NCBI RefSeq assembly: GCF_002849605.1
Contig: NZ_NPIB01000002.1
Coordinates: 201,646-265,645 of the forward strand
Direction: 5' to 3'
Length of the DNA: 64,000 nt
Source of the DNA: Photobacterium carnosum
Lineage (GTDB): Bacteria > Pseudomonadota > Gammaproteobacteria > Enterobacterales > Vibrionaceae
Shown here: positions 1 to 9,184 of the stretch, piece by piece
Position numbering within the stretch: the stretch's first letter is position 1
Layout of the letters: each line of letters starts with the position of its first letter
Notes under the pieces: model-generated
The model's input: the letters and a program-made list of their open reading frames with translations, nothing else
What the model was told of the DNA's origin: nothing
The model's database searches: none
Translations under genes and position numbers: made by a program

Positions 1-64
1 ATTTCTATGTGTTACCTTTTATAAAACGACAGTTTTTTAATGAACTAAATAATACAAAATAGTA

Positions 65-87
65 ACCGCATAGTTGGACTATGCGGT
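65..87 (-). terminator. Hairpin just downstream of radD
   Basis: A perfect 10-bp stem (ACCGCATAGT / ACTATGCGGT) with a TGG loop lies eight bases beyond the stop codon of the radD-like gene on the minus strand. It is followed by an AT-rich stretch but not by a clean U-tract. It is probably a transcription terminator for radD or a bidirectional one. Confidence 0.55.
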
Positions 88-94
88 GTGGTAA

Positions 95-1840
95 TTAATT
101 ATTCTGATACTGATCAAGATCGAACAATTTATCGCGAATAGCCCAAAAACGACCACTTTTGCGAGCAATAATAATTTCTGGTGGTCGTAATCGATGTTCA
201 TTGTTTGCCACTTTTGTAGGGGCTGTATCAGTAAATGGACGATGTCGATCTACTAAGTGTGGATTAATAAATTTAGTCAGAAAATCATTTTTTTGAGTCT
301 TGGTTGCTAACTGCCAAACCTCGTTAATTTCATTGTTTTCATCGCCGATATAAACCACTTTAAGTTGTGGTTTGCCAAATTTATTCTTACCCGGTTCTAA
401 ACGCATATCATGGCATTTCATGATCATGGCATCTTTGAGCTTTAATGCTTCACGTAGTTTTTTATCGGGATCAACCATCACCGCATCACATTGATAACAG
501 CGACGGGCTGCAATGTCGTTATCTGCGCCACATTCTTCGCAATATTTAGCGCGGAAACGATAACCACATTCTTCACGTTCGCCTGTATCATCATCTTCAA
601 AATAGCCTTGGCAACGGCGACCATAATGTTCAACCAGAAAACCAGCAGGATCAAGTTTGCCCCAAAAGCTATTATTAAAACCACAAGCAGGGCAGGGAAC
701 CATGACTATTTCACTGTCGCTATTAGGTTTAGGATCGCCCACATCAGGTTGGTATAGGTCATAGCAGTTACCAGCATATTCAAGAATAAGGCAGTCTTTT
801 TTACCTTCAAACAAACGTAAGCCTCGTCCTACAATTTGTTGATAAAGGCTAATAGATTCAGTGGGACGTAATACTGCGATAAGATCTACATGAGGGGCGT
901 CGAAACCGGTAGTTAATACTGATACGTTAACAAGGTATTTGATTTTTTGTGTTTTAAAATCGTTAATGATCCGATCGCGTTCATCAAGTGGTGTATCTCC
1001 GATGACCAAAGCTGCATTTTCATGAGCGAGATATCCCATGATTTCTTGTGCATGATTAACTGTAGATGCAAAGATCATAATACCACGGCGATCTTTAGCA
1101 TAATCAATTACTTGTTCGATAATCAGCGGTGTTGCACGAGCTGATTTTTCGATCACATTATCAAGATCCGCTTCTTTATAATGACCAGTGTTCGAAGGTG
1201 TTAGTGATGAGAAATCATAACCTAATACAGCCATATCCATGACTTTAGGCTCAGTTAAAAATCCTTCATCAAGTAAATAACGGATCGGTAGTTCAAAAAT
1301 ACAATCTCGAAAGAAATGATCAGATTCGCTTTTGACTTGACCACGGGTATGGTATTTGTAAATCCAACCGCTCCCTAATCGATAGGGTGTTGCGGTAAGT
1401 CCAAGCACTTTAATATTGGGGTTTATTGTTTGTACGTGTTTAATGACTTTGCGATACGCACTGTTTTCATCATCAGGTACACGATGACATTCATCAATAA
1501 CTAATAAAGAAAATTGCTCATTAAATTTATCAAGGCTATTTGCCATTGATTGAACAGAAGCAAACACTACTTGTTGATCGGTTTCTTTACGACCTAAGCC
1601 TGCAGAAAAAATAGCAGCTTTAAGACCATAGCTTTCGTATTTAGCGTGGTTTTGTTCAACTAATTCTTTAACATGGGTGAGAACTAAAACTCGACCTCGT
1701 GCAATACGAGCTAGTTCAGCGACAATTAAGCTCTTACCTGAACCTGTCGGTAATGTAAGAACTGCAGGCGTGGAATATTTTCGAAAATATTCAATGGTGA
1801 CATTGACACTATCTTGTTGATATGGTCTTAGAGTATACAT
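95..1840 (-). CDS. radD: RadD-like SF2 DNA helicase/ATPase
   Basis: The 581-residue product matches the E. coli RadD (YejH, 586 aa) pattern from end to end. It starts with a TLRPYQQ helicase start box, then Walker A LPTGSGKS near residue 31, a DECH box near 115, LTATPYRLG (motif III), TTGFDAPHVDL and QIVGRGLRL (motif VI). A C-terminal region holds several CxxC pairs, including CPACGF and CEECGADNDIAARRC, which should bind zinc. RadD takes part in DNA repair and recombination with RecA and SSB. The gene is normally a single chromosomal locus, so finding it 72 bp downstream of a recombinase operon is notable. Only about 70 bp of possible promoter lies between it and the srap-like stop. No strong ribosome binding site is seen before the ATG. 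Confidence 0.93.
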   Translation of the reverse strand: MYTLRPYQQDSVNVTIEYFRKYSTPAVLTLPTGSGKSLIVAELARIARGRVLVLTHVKELVEQNHAKYESYGLKAAIFSAGLGRKETDQQVVFASVQSMANSLDKFNEQFSLLVIDECHRVPDDENSAYRKVIKHVQTINPNIKVLGLTATPYRLGSGWIYKYHTRGQVKSESDHFFRDCIFELPIRYLLDEGFLTEPKVMDMAVLGYDFSSLTPSNTGHYKEADLDNVIEKSARATPLIIEQVIDYAKDRRGIMIFASTVNHAQEIMGYLAHENAALVIGDTPLDERDRIINDFKTQKIKYLVNVSVLTTGFDAPHVDLIAVLRPTESISLYQQIVGRGLRLFEGKKDCLILEYAGNCYDLYQPDVGDPKPNSDSEIVMVPCPACGFNNSFWGKLDPAGFLVEHYGRRCQGYFEDDDTGEREECGYRFRAKYCEECGADNDIAARRCYQCDAVMVDPDKKLREALKLKDAMIMKCHDMRLEPGKNKFGKPQLKVVYIGDENNEINEVWQLATKTQKNDFLTKFINPHLVDRHRPFTDTAPTKVANNEHRLRPPEIIIARKSGRFWAIRDKLFDLDQYQNN

Positions 1841-1912
1841 AGATAGTAATTACTATGAATTAAATCAATATTCTAACCTAAGACCAAAATATGGAGAAGG
1901 TATAATTACATA

Positions 1913-2323
1913 TTATGTCCCTTCGATTAAATAGTTCAAATCAAGATTAGGAATCCTACTTGCATTTTCAAATATAGTTTCAATCAATTTTAATTGTGAT
2001 CCACATTGTTGCTCTAATATTTCAATTTTAGCTTCTAATTTACGAGTTTTTTCTTTTAACTTTATATTTTCAATCTCTAAATTTATTGTGGGGTAAGAGT
2101 CATTAACTAATAGATTTATTCCCTCTTTTTTTTGGTTGTATTTTTTAAGTTGATATTCGTTTTTTATACTAAGATAAGAGTTTAGTGTTTGTCTTGTTGT
2201 CTTTATTTCTAATTCGTTTGTGATTTTATTAATTAATAAATTCCATGTTAATTTACCATTCCATGATCTAATTATTGCTTGTATATTTCGTTGGTTTTCA
2301 GATGTTAATGATAAATATGCCAT
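1913..2323 (-). CDS. Small coiled-coil recombination accessory protein (srap/TnpC-like)
   Basis: The protein has 136 residues and starts two bases after the stop of the upstream 756-aa recombinase, so it is the last gene of a four-gene operon. Its middle (about residues 70-110) is rich in Glu, Lys, Leu and Ile with heptad-like spacing and looks like a coiled coil. The N-terminal part suggests a small helical DNA-binding domain. Size and position match Srap of strand-biased circularizing integrative elements and TnpC of Tn554, both accessory factors to tyrosine recombinases. The assignment rests mainly on context and size; no catalytic motif is visible. Confidence 0.6.
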   Translation of the reverse strand: MAYLSLTSENQRNIQAIIRSWNGKLTWNLLINKITNELEIKTTRQTLNSYLSIKNEYQLKKYNQKKEGINLLVNDSYPTINLEIENIKLKEKTRKLEAKIEILEQQCGSQLKLIETIFENASRIPNLDLNYLIEGT

Positions 2324-2325
2324 AT

Positions 2326-4596
2326 CTATTTATTTAATTTAAATTTTGCTAATAGTAGTGATAGTTCCTTACTATCTTCCTGTTTATCATTGTTTTTTAA
2401 GTTACTTATGATTAAATTCAACGCCTTATCAACATTTATTATATTTACAGTTAATGAATTAACTTTTTTTGTTGTAGAATTTGATATTTTAAATTCGTTA
2501 CTATTTTTAATGAATCTAATAAGTGAACCATCTTTTAATTCTTTGTCTGTCATGATTTCAATTAATTTTTTCAACATTTTTGTATTATAAAAATGAATTT
2601 TAAACCATTCTTGTAAGTTCTTGAAATTTCGGATTTGTGGATTTTTACTTACCTTATATAAACGTATTTTTTGAATTTGGTAATCTTTTTTTAATATATC
2701 TAATGCATTAGAATCGCCTTTTACATGACAACTATAAACGCACAATGTACAATGAGAAACAAAATCATTTAGATATATGCATGGTGATGTTATCAGATTT
2801 TGAGTACAAATTCCTGTGGCAGTGATACTAGCAGAATCATTATTAGTTGCTTTCTTATACTCTTCAAAAGATATCAATTTTATTTCCTTTTTATTAATGT
2901 CTTCATTGGTATTTATAAAAGCAATTTGAGATATTCTATCTTCATCTGGTATATGAATGTATTCATATGTTTGGTTTGAATTTTTTCTGCCAGACCACAT
3001 ACTGATAATATCTATTGGGATACCACTCTCTGATGCCTTTGTATTTAACCAATGACGGAATTGATGTGGTGTTATATACAAATCTGAACCTAATCCAAAG
3101 TGTTCAAAAATTGTTTTGTTTTTTCCTCTTTTTATATTACTAGTCCATTTTTTCAATGAACGTGAAAATAATGTACTTAAACTTGATAGTTTAGCAATGG
3201 AATAAAAACTTTTTTGAAAAGGATACTGATTACAGCCTAGATCAAGTTGTGCTCCATTAAAACAGAATAATGATTCAGATAATTTAATTTTATTTGATGA
3301 AATTCTATCATAAGGAAATAATGGATTAATTATATATATATGTTGTATCCATCTTTTTTGAAATTCTTCAACAGTACTATTTTTTCCTAATATATCAAAC
3401 ATTACATTATATTTTGAAGATACACACCCAATTAGAGTATTGAGGTTGTCTCTTCTATATCTTAGTTTATCACTATTCTTTAATTCACTAATATGTTTAT
3501 ATGTTTTTTCTTTTGGTTTACTGTCAAGTCTTATCATTTGCTCTTGATTTTTATAAAAACCTAAAATATAACCAAGTTGAAAGATATTTACGGGTATATT
3601 TAAATTGAATTTTGATATTAATTCTGAATTGAAATTACCTAATAATTTATGTAAAGGGCTAGTTGGATTTTCATAAAAACGACATAAAACCCTTGTTGAT
3701 TCGCAGATTTTATTGAAAAAATTTAAAGTTCTTTCTATAGGATCTTTCATCGATTTTAGGATATGATTTCTATTGTCTTTATAATTTTTTGAACCTTGCC
3801 ATTCCATCCAGTAGACTGTTTTTTCTATTTTTTGGTTGTCTTTTAATTGAACGTCTGTATATTTTGATAAGTCTTGAGTTCTTAATGTAAGTTGCTCTGC
3901 TGAAACCCTATTGGGTGAAGAAATAGCAAGTGCACTCATGCCGATGACATAATGATATCTAAGGCCTTCATAAATAGGTGTAATATCATCTGTTTTTCGT
4001 GGTATTAATTGATTAAATATACCACCTAGAGCTGATAGCGCTCTTTCATCAGGAAGTTTTGATTTTTTTCTTTCTTCACGCTCATCTGCATATCTAGCAT
4101 TAACATCTTTTATTTTAGGTTTTATTAATGATTTTCTAATAAAACCATTATCCTGGCACCAATAAAAAAATTCACTGCCGTCTTTAAGTTTTCTCATATC
4201 GTCTTTAGAAGAATATATTTTATTTAATATATCTTGATTCAATAAGTGTAATTCATCTATTAGAATATGGAAGTATCTTCCTGAAATTAATATGTGACGA
4301 ATTGATTCTTTATTTTTAAATGTTGAGATGATATGTAATGTAAATGCCATAGCGACCTTTTTTTTATTATTGTCTAATACTTCATTTTTGGTATAATTCT
4401 TGGTTCTTATGGGATTTTTAATTAACAATGGATTTAAAAAGTATATATTTTGCTTAGTACCATCTTCATATACATAAATCCATATATTATCATCCCATGA
4501 TGCTCGTTTATTATCTTTATTATAAATATTGGTTAAATCATTATTCATAACTTCTTTTAAATGGTTATCTAAGTTTTCTTTATAAATATTAATCAT
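2326..4596 (-). CDS. Large tyrosine recombinase (IntB/TnpB-like)
   Basis: This 756-residue protein carries tyrosine-recombinase signatures in its C-terminal half: an Arg in the NRVSAEQLTLR segment, the HQFRHWLNT box (HxxRH), SGRKNSNQ, and a candidate nucleophile in TYEYIHI. Further downstream a cysteine/histidine cluster (CTQN...CIYL...CTLCVYSCH) resembles the C-terminal zinc-like region seen in TnpB of Tn554. It overlaps the preceding recombinase gene by eight bases, implying translational coupling. In the comparable strand-biased integrative elements, IntB is one of two essential recombinases. The family call is strong; naming it IntB depends on the operon arrangement. Confidence 0.82.
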   Translation of the reverse strand: MINIYKENLDNHLKEVMNNDLTNIYNKDNKRASWDDNIWIYVYEDGTKQNIYFLNPLLIKNPIRTKNYTKNEVLDNNKKKVAMAFTLHIISTFKNKESIRHILISGRYFHILIDELHLLNQDILNKIYSSKDDMRKLKDGSEFFYWCQDNGFIRKSLIKPKIKDVNARYADEREERKKSKLPDERALSALGGIFNQLIPRKTDDITPIYEGLRYHYVIGMSALAISSPNRVSAEQLTLRTQDLSKYTDVQLKDNQKIEKTVYWMEWQGSKNYKDNRNHILKSMKDPIERTLNFFNKICESTRVLCRFYENPTSPLHKLLGNFNSELISKFNLNIPVNIFQLGYILGFYKNQEQMIRLDSKPKEKTYKHISELKNSDKLRYRRDNLNTLIGCVSSKYNVMFDILGKNSTVEEFQKRWIQHIYIINPLFPYDRISSNKIKLSESLFCFNGAQLDLGCNQYPFQKSFYSIAKLSSLSTLFSRSLKKWTSNIKRGKNKTIFEHFGLGSDLYITPHQFRHWLNTKASESGIPIDIISMWSGRKNSNQTYEYIHIPDEDRISQIAFINTNEDINKKEIKLISFEEYKKATNNDSASITATGICTQNLITSPCIYLNDFVSHCTLCVYSCHVKGDSNALDILKKDYQIQKIRLYKVSKNPQIRNFKNLQEWFKIHFYNTKMLKKLIEIMTDKELKDGSLIRFIKNSNEFKISNSTTKKVNSLTVNIINVDKALNLIISNLKNNDKQEDSKELSLLLAKFKLNK

Positions 4597-6202
4597 AATC
4601 TTTATCCTTATTTAATTTTAATTGACATGATTCAATAGTTTTTTCTATGAGTTTTATTTGTGTTGATAGTCGTGATAGGTTTGAAATTGGCTCACCTAAA
4701 CTCTTCCTTATGTCATATTTCCTATTGGCTTCTTGTAATACAGCATCATGATTAGCCGTAATTAAAGCATGAAAATTATCACAACCATAACAACCAATAG
4801 GGCGGCTAGATTTACAATTAGAGCAGGTATGATTACAATCATTTTGGCCTAATATAATTGAATCTTCATTAATAATAATATTCTTTGATTTATCAAGTAT
4901 GTCTATTATGTTTTTAGAAAAAATATGGTTTATAAAATCATTCGCAATAAATTTTTCATCAATCATATTTCTTTCATTATGATTTAAATCTATATATGAT
5001 TTTACTGCTTTTTCTGTTATCTGTGTTATTTTTGCAACCTCATTAATAGGAAGTCCTTTGAGAATTGCAGCTGTATTTATAGTGTGTCGCCATCGGTTAT
5101 TTAATATGGGGATATTCATTATTTTTGATTTTTGATTAATGATTCGAGAAAAATATTCTATTGGGTAATGAAAGCTTTGACTTTTTTCTGTGATCATTAA
5201 AATGAATTCTTCAATATTTTTTGTTTCTATTTCAAATAAAGTATCACAGAAGAAAATAGGGCATAAAGAAAAAATAGATTCAAAGGTATCATCTTCTATT
5301 TGTCCGAAGTTTTTTTTAAAATATATTTTTAGGCTTTTTTTATAAGAACATCTATAGAATAATAATTCTTCAGAAATATCATGATTAATTATTAAAGGAT
5401 ATTTTTCAACATTTTTCCTGAATTTAAGATCACCTTGTTTTCCTTTAAACATCCTCACTTGTAGCTCATTTATATCAGAATAGTTATATATATTTTTTAT
5501 CTCTATATCGTTAAAATTTGAACCTACTGGGATTATATCAATCCATTTTAAACATGATAATTGGGATGGTCTTCTTACTAATCCCATCATCAATCTTATA
5601 GCGATTAAAAGTCCAAGATGCTTTAATTTCTTTTTCATAAGATAATTCATATTATCTTTTGACTCTATTATTTGTTTCTCTATGGATTGGCGAATTTTGT
5701 TATTTAGTTTTGTTATTATTGAATATTTTTCAACATCAGAATAGGAGTGTTTTTTAGAGTCGTAATTTTTATTATTATTTACTTTGACAGTCATTAAATA
5801 ATTGTAGGTATCTACATATTTTAGCTTGTTATGGTAAGTTAGATGTTTAAATAGAATTTGTAATGCCTTAATATTGTGATTGTTAATATTTGGTAATGAT
5901 AGTTTAATATCTTTTATCGATAAAGATTTATAACTTTCACTTTTCAAACAGTAAGTCATATTTTTTATTGTGGATATAGATAAAGTAGTAGCTGCTTTTG
6001 CGATAGTTAATTTTATATCTATAATTGTTTCATTATCAAAATTTTTTTCTTTAAGGAAGTGTAAATTTAGACGAATTCCATTTCTTCCTACATCATTTAA
6101 AAGCCATGAATCATCTAACGCATTAAAAGTAAGCCCATTTGACGAGATAAATTCAATAGTTTCTCTGTTTAATATATTATTTGTTGAGTTATTGTTAATC
6201 AT
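4589..6202 (-). CDS. Divergent tyrosine recombinase-like protein (CDS2-like)
   Basis: The 537-residue product is the middle gene of the three-recombinase operon, starting four bases after the upstream stop and overlapping the next gene by eight bases. A catalytic-like core is visible: Arg in GLVRRPSQL, NRWRHTINTAA as box II with R and H, and Tyr in VKSYIDLN. A CNHTCSNC...CYGCDNFH cysteine cluster follows near the C terminus. In integrative elements with an intA-CDS2-intB-srap order the second gene encodes such a recombinase-like protein. Box II lacks the usual first histidine of HxxRH, so activity may be altered or structural. Confidence 0.72.
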   Translation of the reverse strand: MINNNSTNNILNRETIEFISSNGLTFNALDDSWLLNDVGRNGIRLNLHFLKEKNFDNETIIDIKLTIAKAATTLSISTIKNMTYCLKSESYKSLSIKDIKLSLPNINNHNIKALQILFKHLTYHNKLKYVDTYNYLMTVKVNNNKNYDSKKHSYSDVEKYSIITKLNNKIRQSIEKQIIESKDNMNYLMKKKLKHLGLLIAIRLMMGLVRRPSQLSCLKWIDIIPVGSNFNDIEIKNIYNYSDINELQVRMFKGKQGDLKFRKNVEKYPLIINHDISEELLFYRCSYKKSLKIYFKKNFGQIEDDTFESIFSLCPIFFCDTLFEIETKNIEEFILMITEKSQSFHYPIEYFSRIINQKSKIMNIPILNNRWRHTINTAAILKGLPINEVAKITQITEKAVKSYIDLNHNERNMIDEKFIANDFINHIFSKNIIDILDKSKNIIINEDSIILGQNDCNHTCSNCKSSRPIGCYGCDNFHALITANHDAVLQEANRKYDIRKSLGEPISNLSRLSTQIKLIEKTIESCQLKLNKDKDYD

Positions 6203-6205
6203 AAT

Positions 6206-7453
6206 TTACCTATCTATATTTGATGTTATTTCTTCTTGTATTTTTTTCATTATCTCTTGTGTTTTTTTCTGTAAAGAATATTCATTATATATATTCCCCA
6301 TCTTTGAATCTGGATTCCACCCCATAAGGAAATTACGGATTGATTCTTTATCTATATTTGTTGCGTCTGTATTGTTTATTGTATCTTCGAATAATTCATT
6401 CCATTTATGTCTTAATGTGTGTGGCGTGATATGTATATTTAATGAGATAGAGATTTTATTAAATATTTTATTATATGATTGCAATGAAAGAGGGGACCCT
6501 ATCGTATTTTTTGTATTCATCTCTGTTACAAAAAGGAAATTATGTTTTTCTGCGTTTGGGGTTTTTTCTCTTACTTTTGTTATATAATATTTGATATCTT
6601 TCATTAGGTTTTGTGTAATATAAATGCTATGTTCTCTAGTTTTTTGTCTAGCTTTAAAAAGTCTATCATCTGTTTCATTATCATGATCTCTAGTTATTTT
6701 TATCTCATCAAATGTACCGTACATTTTTAAATCTGATATTTTTATATTTGCACAAGCCCCACGCCTTATTCCTGTTTCGATCAGTAATGATATAATTAAA
6801 AAGTTCCTAAATTTATTATGCTTAAATGGGTTGTTTTGTGAATGTGGTTGAATTAAATCAATTAATTCTTTAAATTTATCATCTGATATAATTTTTTTGT
6901 TTGATCTAACTTTAGAGTTTGTTTTTTTGAAATTATTATTTCCATTAGATAAATATTCTTTTAGTACTTCCCATTTTTTTTCTATTTTTTCATAGTCATT
7001 ATAATCGATATAAACTCTTTTTATTGTTCTGTCCATAAAATGAATAAGTCTATTAATTCTTTTTTTTGTACTATCTGGCTTTAATAAATTATTCCGATAA
7101 TTGGCCATGTGAATTAAATTTTCAACTTTTTTACTAGAGACTCTTTTCATACTTATAGTTGGTTTTTTTTCTGTAGATGACTTCGTTGCTTTATTTAAGA
7201 ATATATCTATTTCTCTTCTTGTTAATAGCTCTCTGGAGATTATTCTTTCAATTAAATTAATCGGTGGTGATAGTGAGTGAAAAAAATTAATAATGTACTT
7301 TAATTCATAAGCATATGTTATTTTAGAATTAAAAGATGCTGTTTTCATATCTATATTTAAATAGTTTGATATATGATGTGATACTGGAATTTGATCATCA
7401 TTAACTATTGAAACATATGTTTCATGATTACATTTATATACTTTAACAATCAT
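6206..7453 (-). CDS. Tyrosine recombinase (IntA/TnpA-like)
   Basis: This 415-residue protein is the first gene of the recombinase operon. It has an N-terminal SAM-like core-binding region and a C-terminal catalytic domain with ETGIRRGACANI (Arg I), HTLRHKWNELF (HxxRH box) and a terminal Tyr in MGNIYNEYS. The length matches IntA of strand-biased circularizing integrative elements and TnpA of Tn554 (about 360 aa). It is preceded by about 590 bp of AT-rich non-coding DNA where the element end and promoter would be expected. Codon use is extremely A/T-rich compared with the adjoining radD-like and resolvase genes, which supports separate origin. Confidence 0.85.
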   Translation of the reverse strand: MIVKVYKCNHETYVSIVNDDQIPVSHHISNYLNIDMKTASFNSKITYAYELKYIINFFHSLSPPINLIERIISRELLTRREIDIFLNKATKSSTEKKPTISMKRVSSKKVENLIHMANYRNNLLKPDSTKKRINRLIHFMDRTIKRVYIDYNDYEKIEKKWEVLKEYLSNGNNNFKKTNSKVRSNKKIISDDKFKELIDLIQPHSQNNPFKHNKFRNFLIISLLIETGIRRGACANIKISDLKMYGTFDEIKITRDHDNETDDRLFKARQKTREHSIYITQNLMKDIKYYITKVREKTPNAEKHNFLFVTEMNTKNTIGSPLSLQSYNKIFNKISISLNIHITPHTLRHKWNELFEDTINNTDATNIDKESIRNFLMGWNPDSKMGNIYNEYSLQKKTQEIMKKIQEEITSNIDR

Positions 7454-8040
7454 TTAAATTCAAATCTCTGCTGTTTTAAACTATATTCCTATATTATTTT
7501 ATGTTTGTAAATTGTTATTTTTCAATGTATTTTTAACGCTAACTGTTTATTTTAAAAGACGATTTTATTTTTTATAATATAATTTAAGTACAATAAAAAT
7601 TAAAAGTGTAAGCATTTTTATTTTTAATGAATAACATTAAGTTTTTAATTGTAACCTTATGTTTTTAAAGTGTTATTTTTAAAGTATTATTTTTATTTTT
7701 TGTTTTTGTTTTTTATGATGATGGTTGTTATTTGGTGGTTGCTATTAATAATATATTTTGAAAACGTAAGAGAATATTTAATGGTGATTTTATTTTATCT
7801 GATATTTTTTGTTTAAATGTGATCTTGATTACTATTTATTTGGCATGCATCATTGTGAAATGGGATATACAAATGGAGGTGCTGTAGATTTAAGTGATCA
7901 TCATCATATTTATTTTGGTATGTTGTCTGTAAAAATGTGGTATTGAAATACTACATATTACTGTTAGCTAACAATTTTCGTTCAATATTGGTATTTTTGG
8001 GGTGGTATTGTAGCTCCTGCTTTTTTGTATATAAGATTCA
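7454..8040. other. AT-rich spacer upstream of the recombinase operon
   Basis: These 587 bp contain no convincing gene. The part nearest the recombinases (about 7,490-7,830) is almost pure A/T with runs of T on the plus strand, whereas base composition becomes more mixed beyond about 7,840. A 33-codon open frame (7,845-7,946) with no homology that I recognise is present. The composition step makes this the likely location of one end of the recombinase-borne element, but I could not identify an exact terminal repeat. Confidence 0.5.
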
Positions 8041-8631
8041 TTACGGTATCAAATTTTTAGCCCGTTGAACCGTACTAGGATTACATCCTACTTGCATGGC
8101 CACTTCTCGGACGGATAAGCCTTGTTCTAACAGTTCGATAATTTTTGCCTTACGTTCCATGTTTGGCTTACGTCCTGAAAACTTTTTAGCCCATAGCTTC
8201 GGATCCTGTTTAATTGCTTGGCGTCCAGCTTCAGCACTGGCTAAACGATTTTTGCGTTCTGCTGCTGCCATTGCAGTGATCATGGTCAATTGAATATTGG
8301 TTGTCATGTCTTGCATATCATTACCGGAGTAAGCAAAGGTCATATTCTGATTAATGGTTTTGATTGTCACACCACGGTTTAACAGCTCGCGGATAGTTGT
8401 CTCTGAATCGTGATAGTCACGGCCTAAGCGATCAATCCACCAAACTACCAGCACATCATCTTTTCTTAATTTATCCAGTAATCGGCTTAATTGTTCACGC
8501 TCTGTTGCTGGTACTGTTCCACTACAAATATCGGTTGATATTTCGATACTAGGATATGCTTTTAAAATATCCGTAACTTGGCTATCTGTTGTTTGTGTTG
8601 TTGTTGATACTCGAACGTATGCAAATTCCAT
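8041..8631 (-). CDS. Serine recombinase (resolvase/invertase family)
   Basis: The 196-residue product is a small serine recombinase of the Tn3 resolvase/Hin/Gin class. Catalytic Ser9 sits in the N-terminal FAYVRVSTTTQ motif, and the conserved DVLVVWWIDRLGRD segment and the AAAERK region before helix E are present. A C-terminal helix-turn-helix (QGLSVREVAMQVGCNPSTVQRA) completes the domain set. Such enzymes act at nearby res sites to resolve cointegrates or invert DNA. A dyad with a GCATACG core lies about 80 bp upstream of the start. No Tn3-type transposase is visible next to it, so it may be a plasmid multimer-resolution enzyme or a transposon remnant. Confidence 0.9.
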   Translation of the reverse strand: MEFAYVRVSTTTQTTDSQVTDILKAYPSIEISTDICSGTVPATEREQLSRLLDKLRKDDVLVVWWIDRLGRDYHDSETTIRELLNRGVTIKTINQNMTFAYSGNDMQDMTTNIQLTMITAMAAAERKNRLASAEAGRQAIKQDPKLWAKKFSGRKPNMERKAKIIELLEQGLSVREVAMQVGCNPSTVQRAKNLIP

Positions 8632-8708
8632 TTTATCTTTCCCGTCGTGTGCTTATGGTTATTATGTGCTAAATGTATCGTGTGCATATCGAAAAGTAAA
8701 CACCAAAA

Positions 8709-8740
8709 GCATACGAAATAGGGGATATTTATCCGTATGC
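8709..8740. promoter_or_regulatory. Dyad upstream of the serine recombinase, possible res subsite
   Basis: An inverted repeat GCATACG ... CGTATGC spans 32 bp, the size of a resolvase dimer site. The same half-site with flanks (AAAAGCATACGAA) recurs at about 8,755-8,767, and a related GTGCATATCGA lies at about 8,675. Clustering upstream of the recombinase start is typical of res sites and of autoregulation. Function is inferred from position only. Confidence 0.45.
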
Positions 8741-8774
8741 AGTAGGGCATAATTAAAAGCATACGAATTTTCAA

Positions 8775-9184
8775 GGGGTACCTATTGGGGCGTTCATTGT
8801 GTTGGTGCGATGATTTATGGATTAAGCAACATGGTTAACAAAATAATAATGCCTCTTTTTTATCGTATGTTAATGACAACAAATCGAAAAATAAGCAGTT
8901 TATGTGATGTTTGAGGTGAATTTGGATCCTGTTCTTTATCCCCGGTAGATAAATTTAGAACATGTGATTACATTGATATGCTACTTAAGATGGTCATAAC
9001 GTTTCTATCATTACTTTGATAATTATTTCGACTCTGACAGATGGATTCGCTACAGCATAAATGCAATTTGAAGAATGAGCTGAATATGAAGCATCATTTA
9101 AAAATTTTCTTATTTGAAGTGTGCGTATCTGTTAAAAGGGTAGGGTTGACCTCTTCCTTTACATTATTCTTTACAGAATAAAGG
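8775..9184. other. Spacer between resolvase region and truncated methylase gene
   Basis: About 410 bp show no supported gene on either strand. The segment joins the resolvase neighbourhood to the abrupt end of the methylase/helicase gene, so a recombination breakpoint must lie close to 9,195-9,200. No inverted repeat marking a transposon end was found there. Confidence 0.45.

Noticed and set aside
1841..1912. Right end of the recombinase-borne element between srap and radD
   Set aside because: No terminal repeat matching the 7,454-8,040 region could be recognised, so no boundary is claimed here.
5970..6587. 205-codon plus-strand frame opposite the recombinase genes
   Set aside because: It is antisense to two overlapping recombinase genes with clear catalytic motifs, and its product is a Phe/Ile/Ser-rich artefact of AT-rich DNA.
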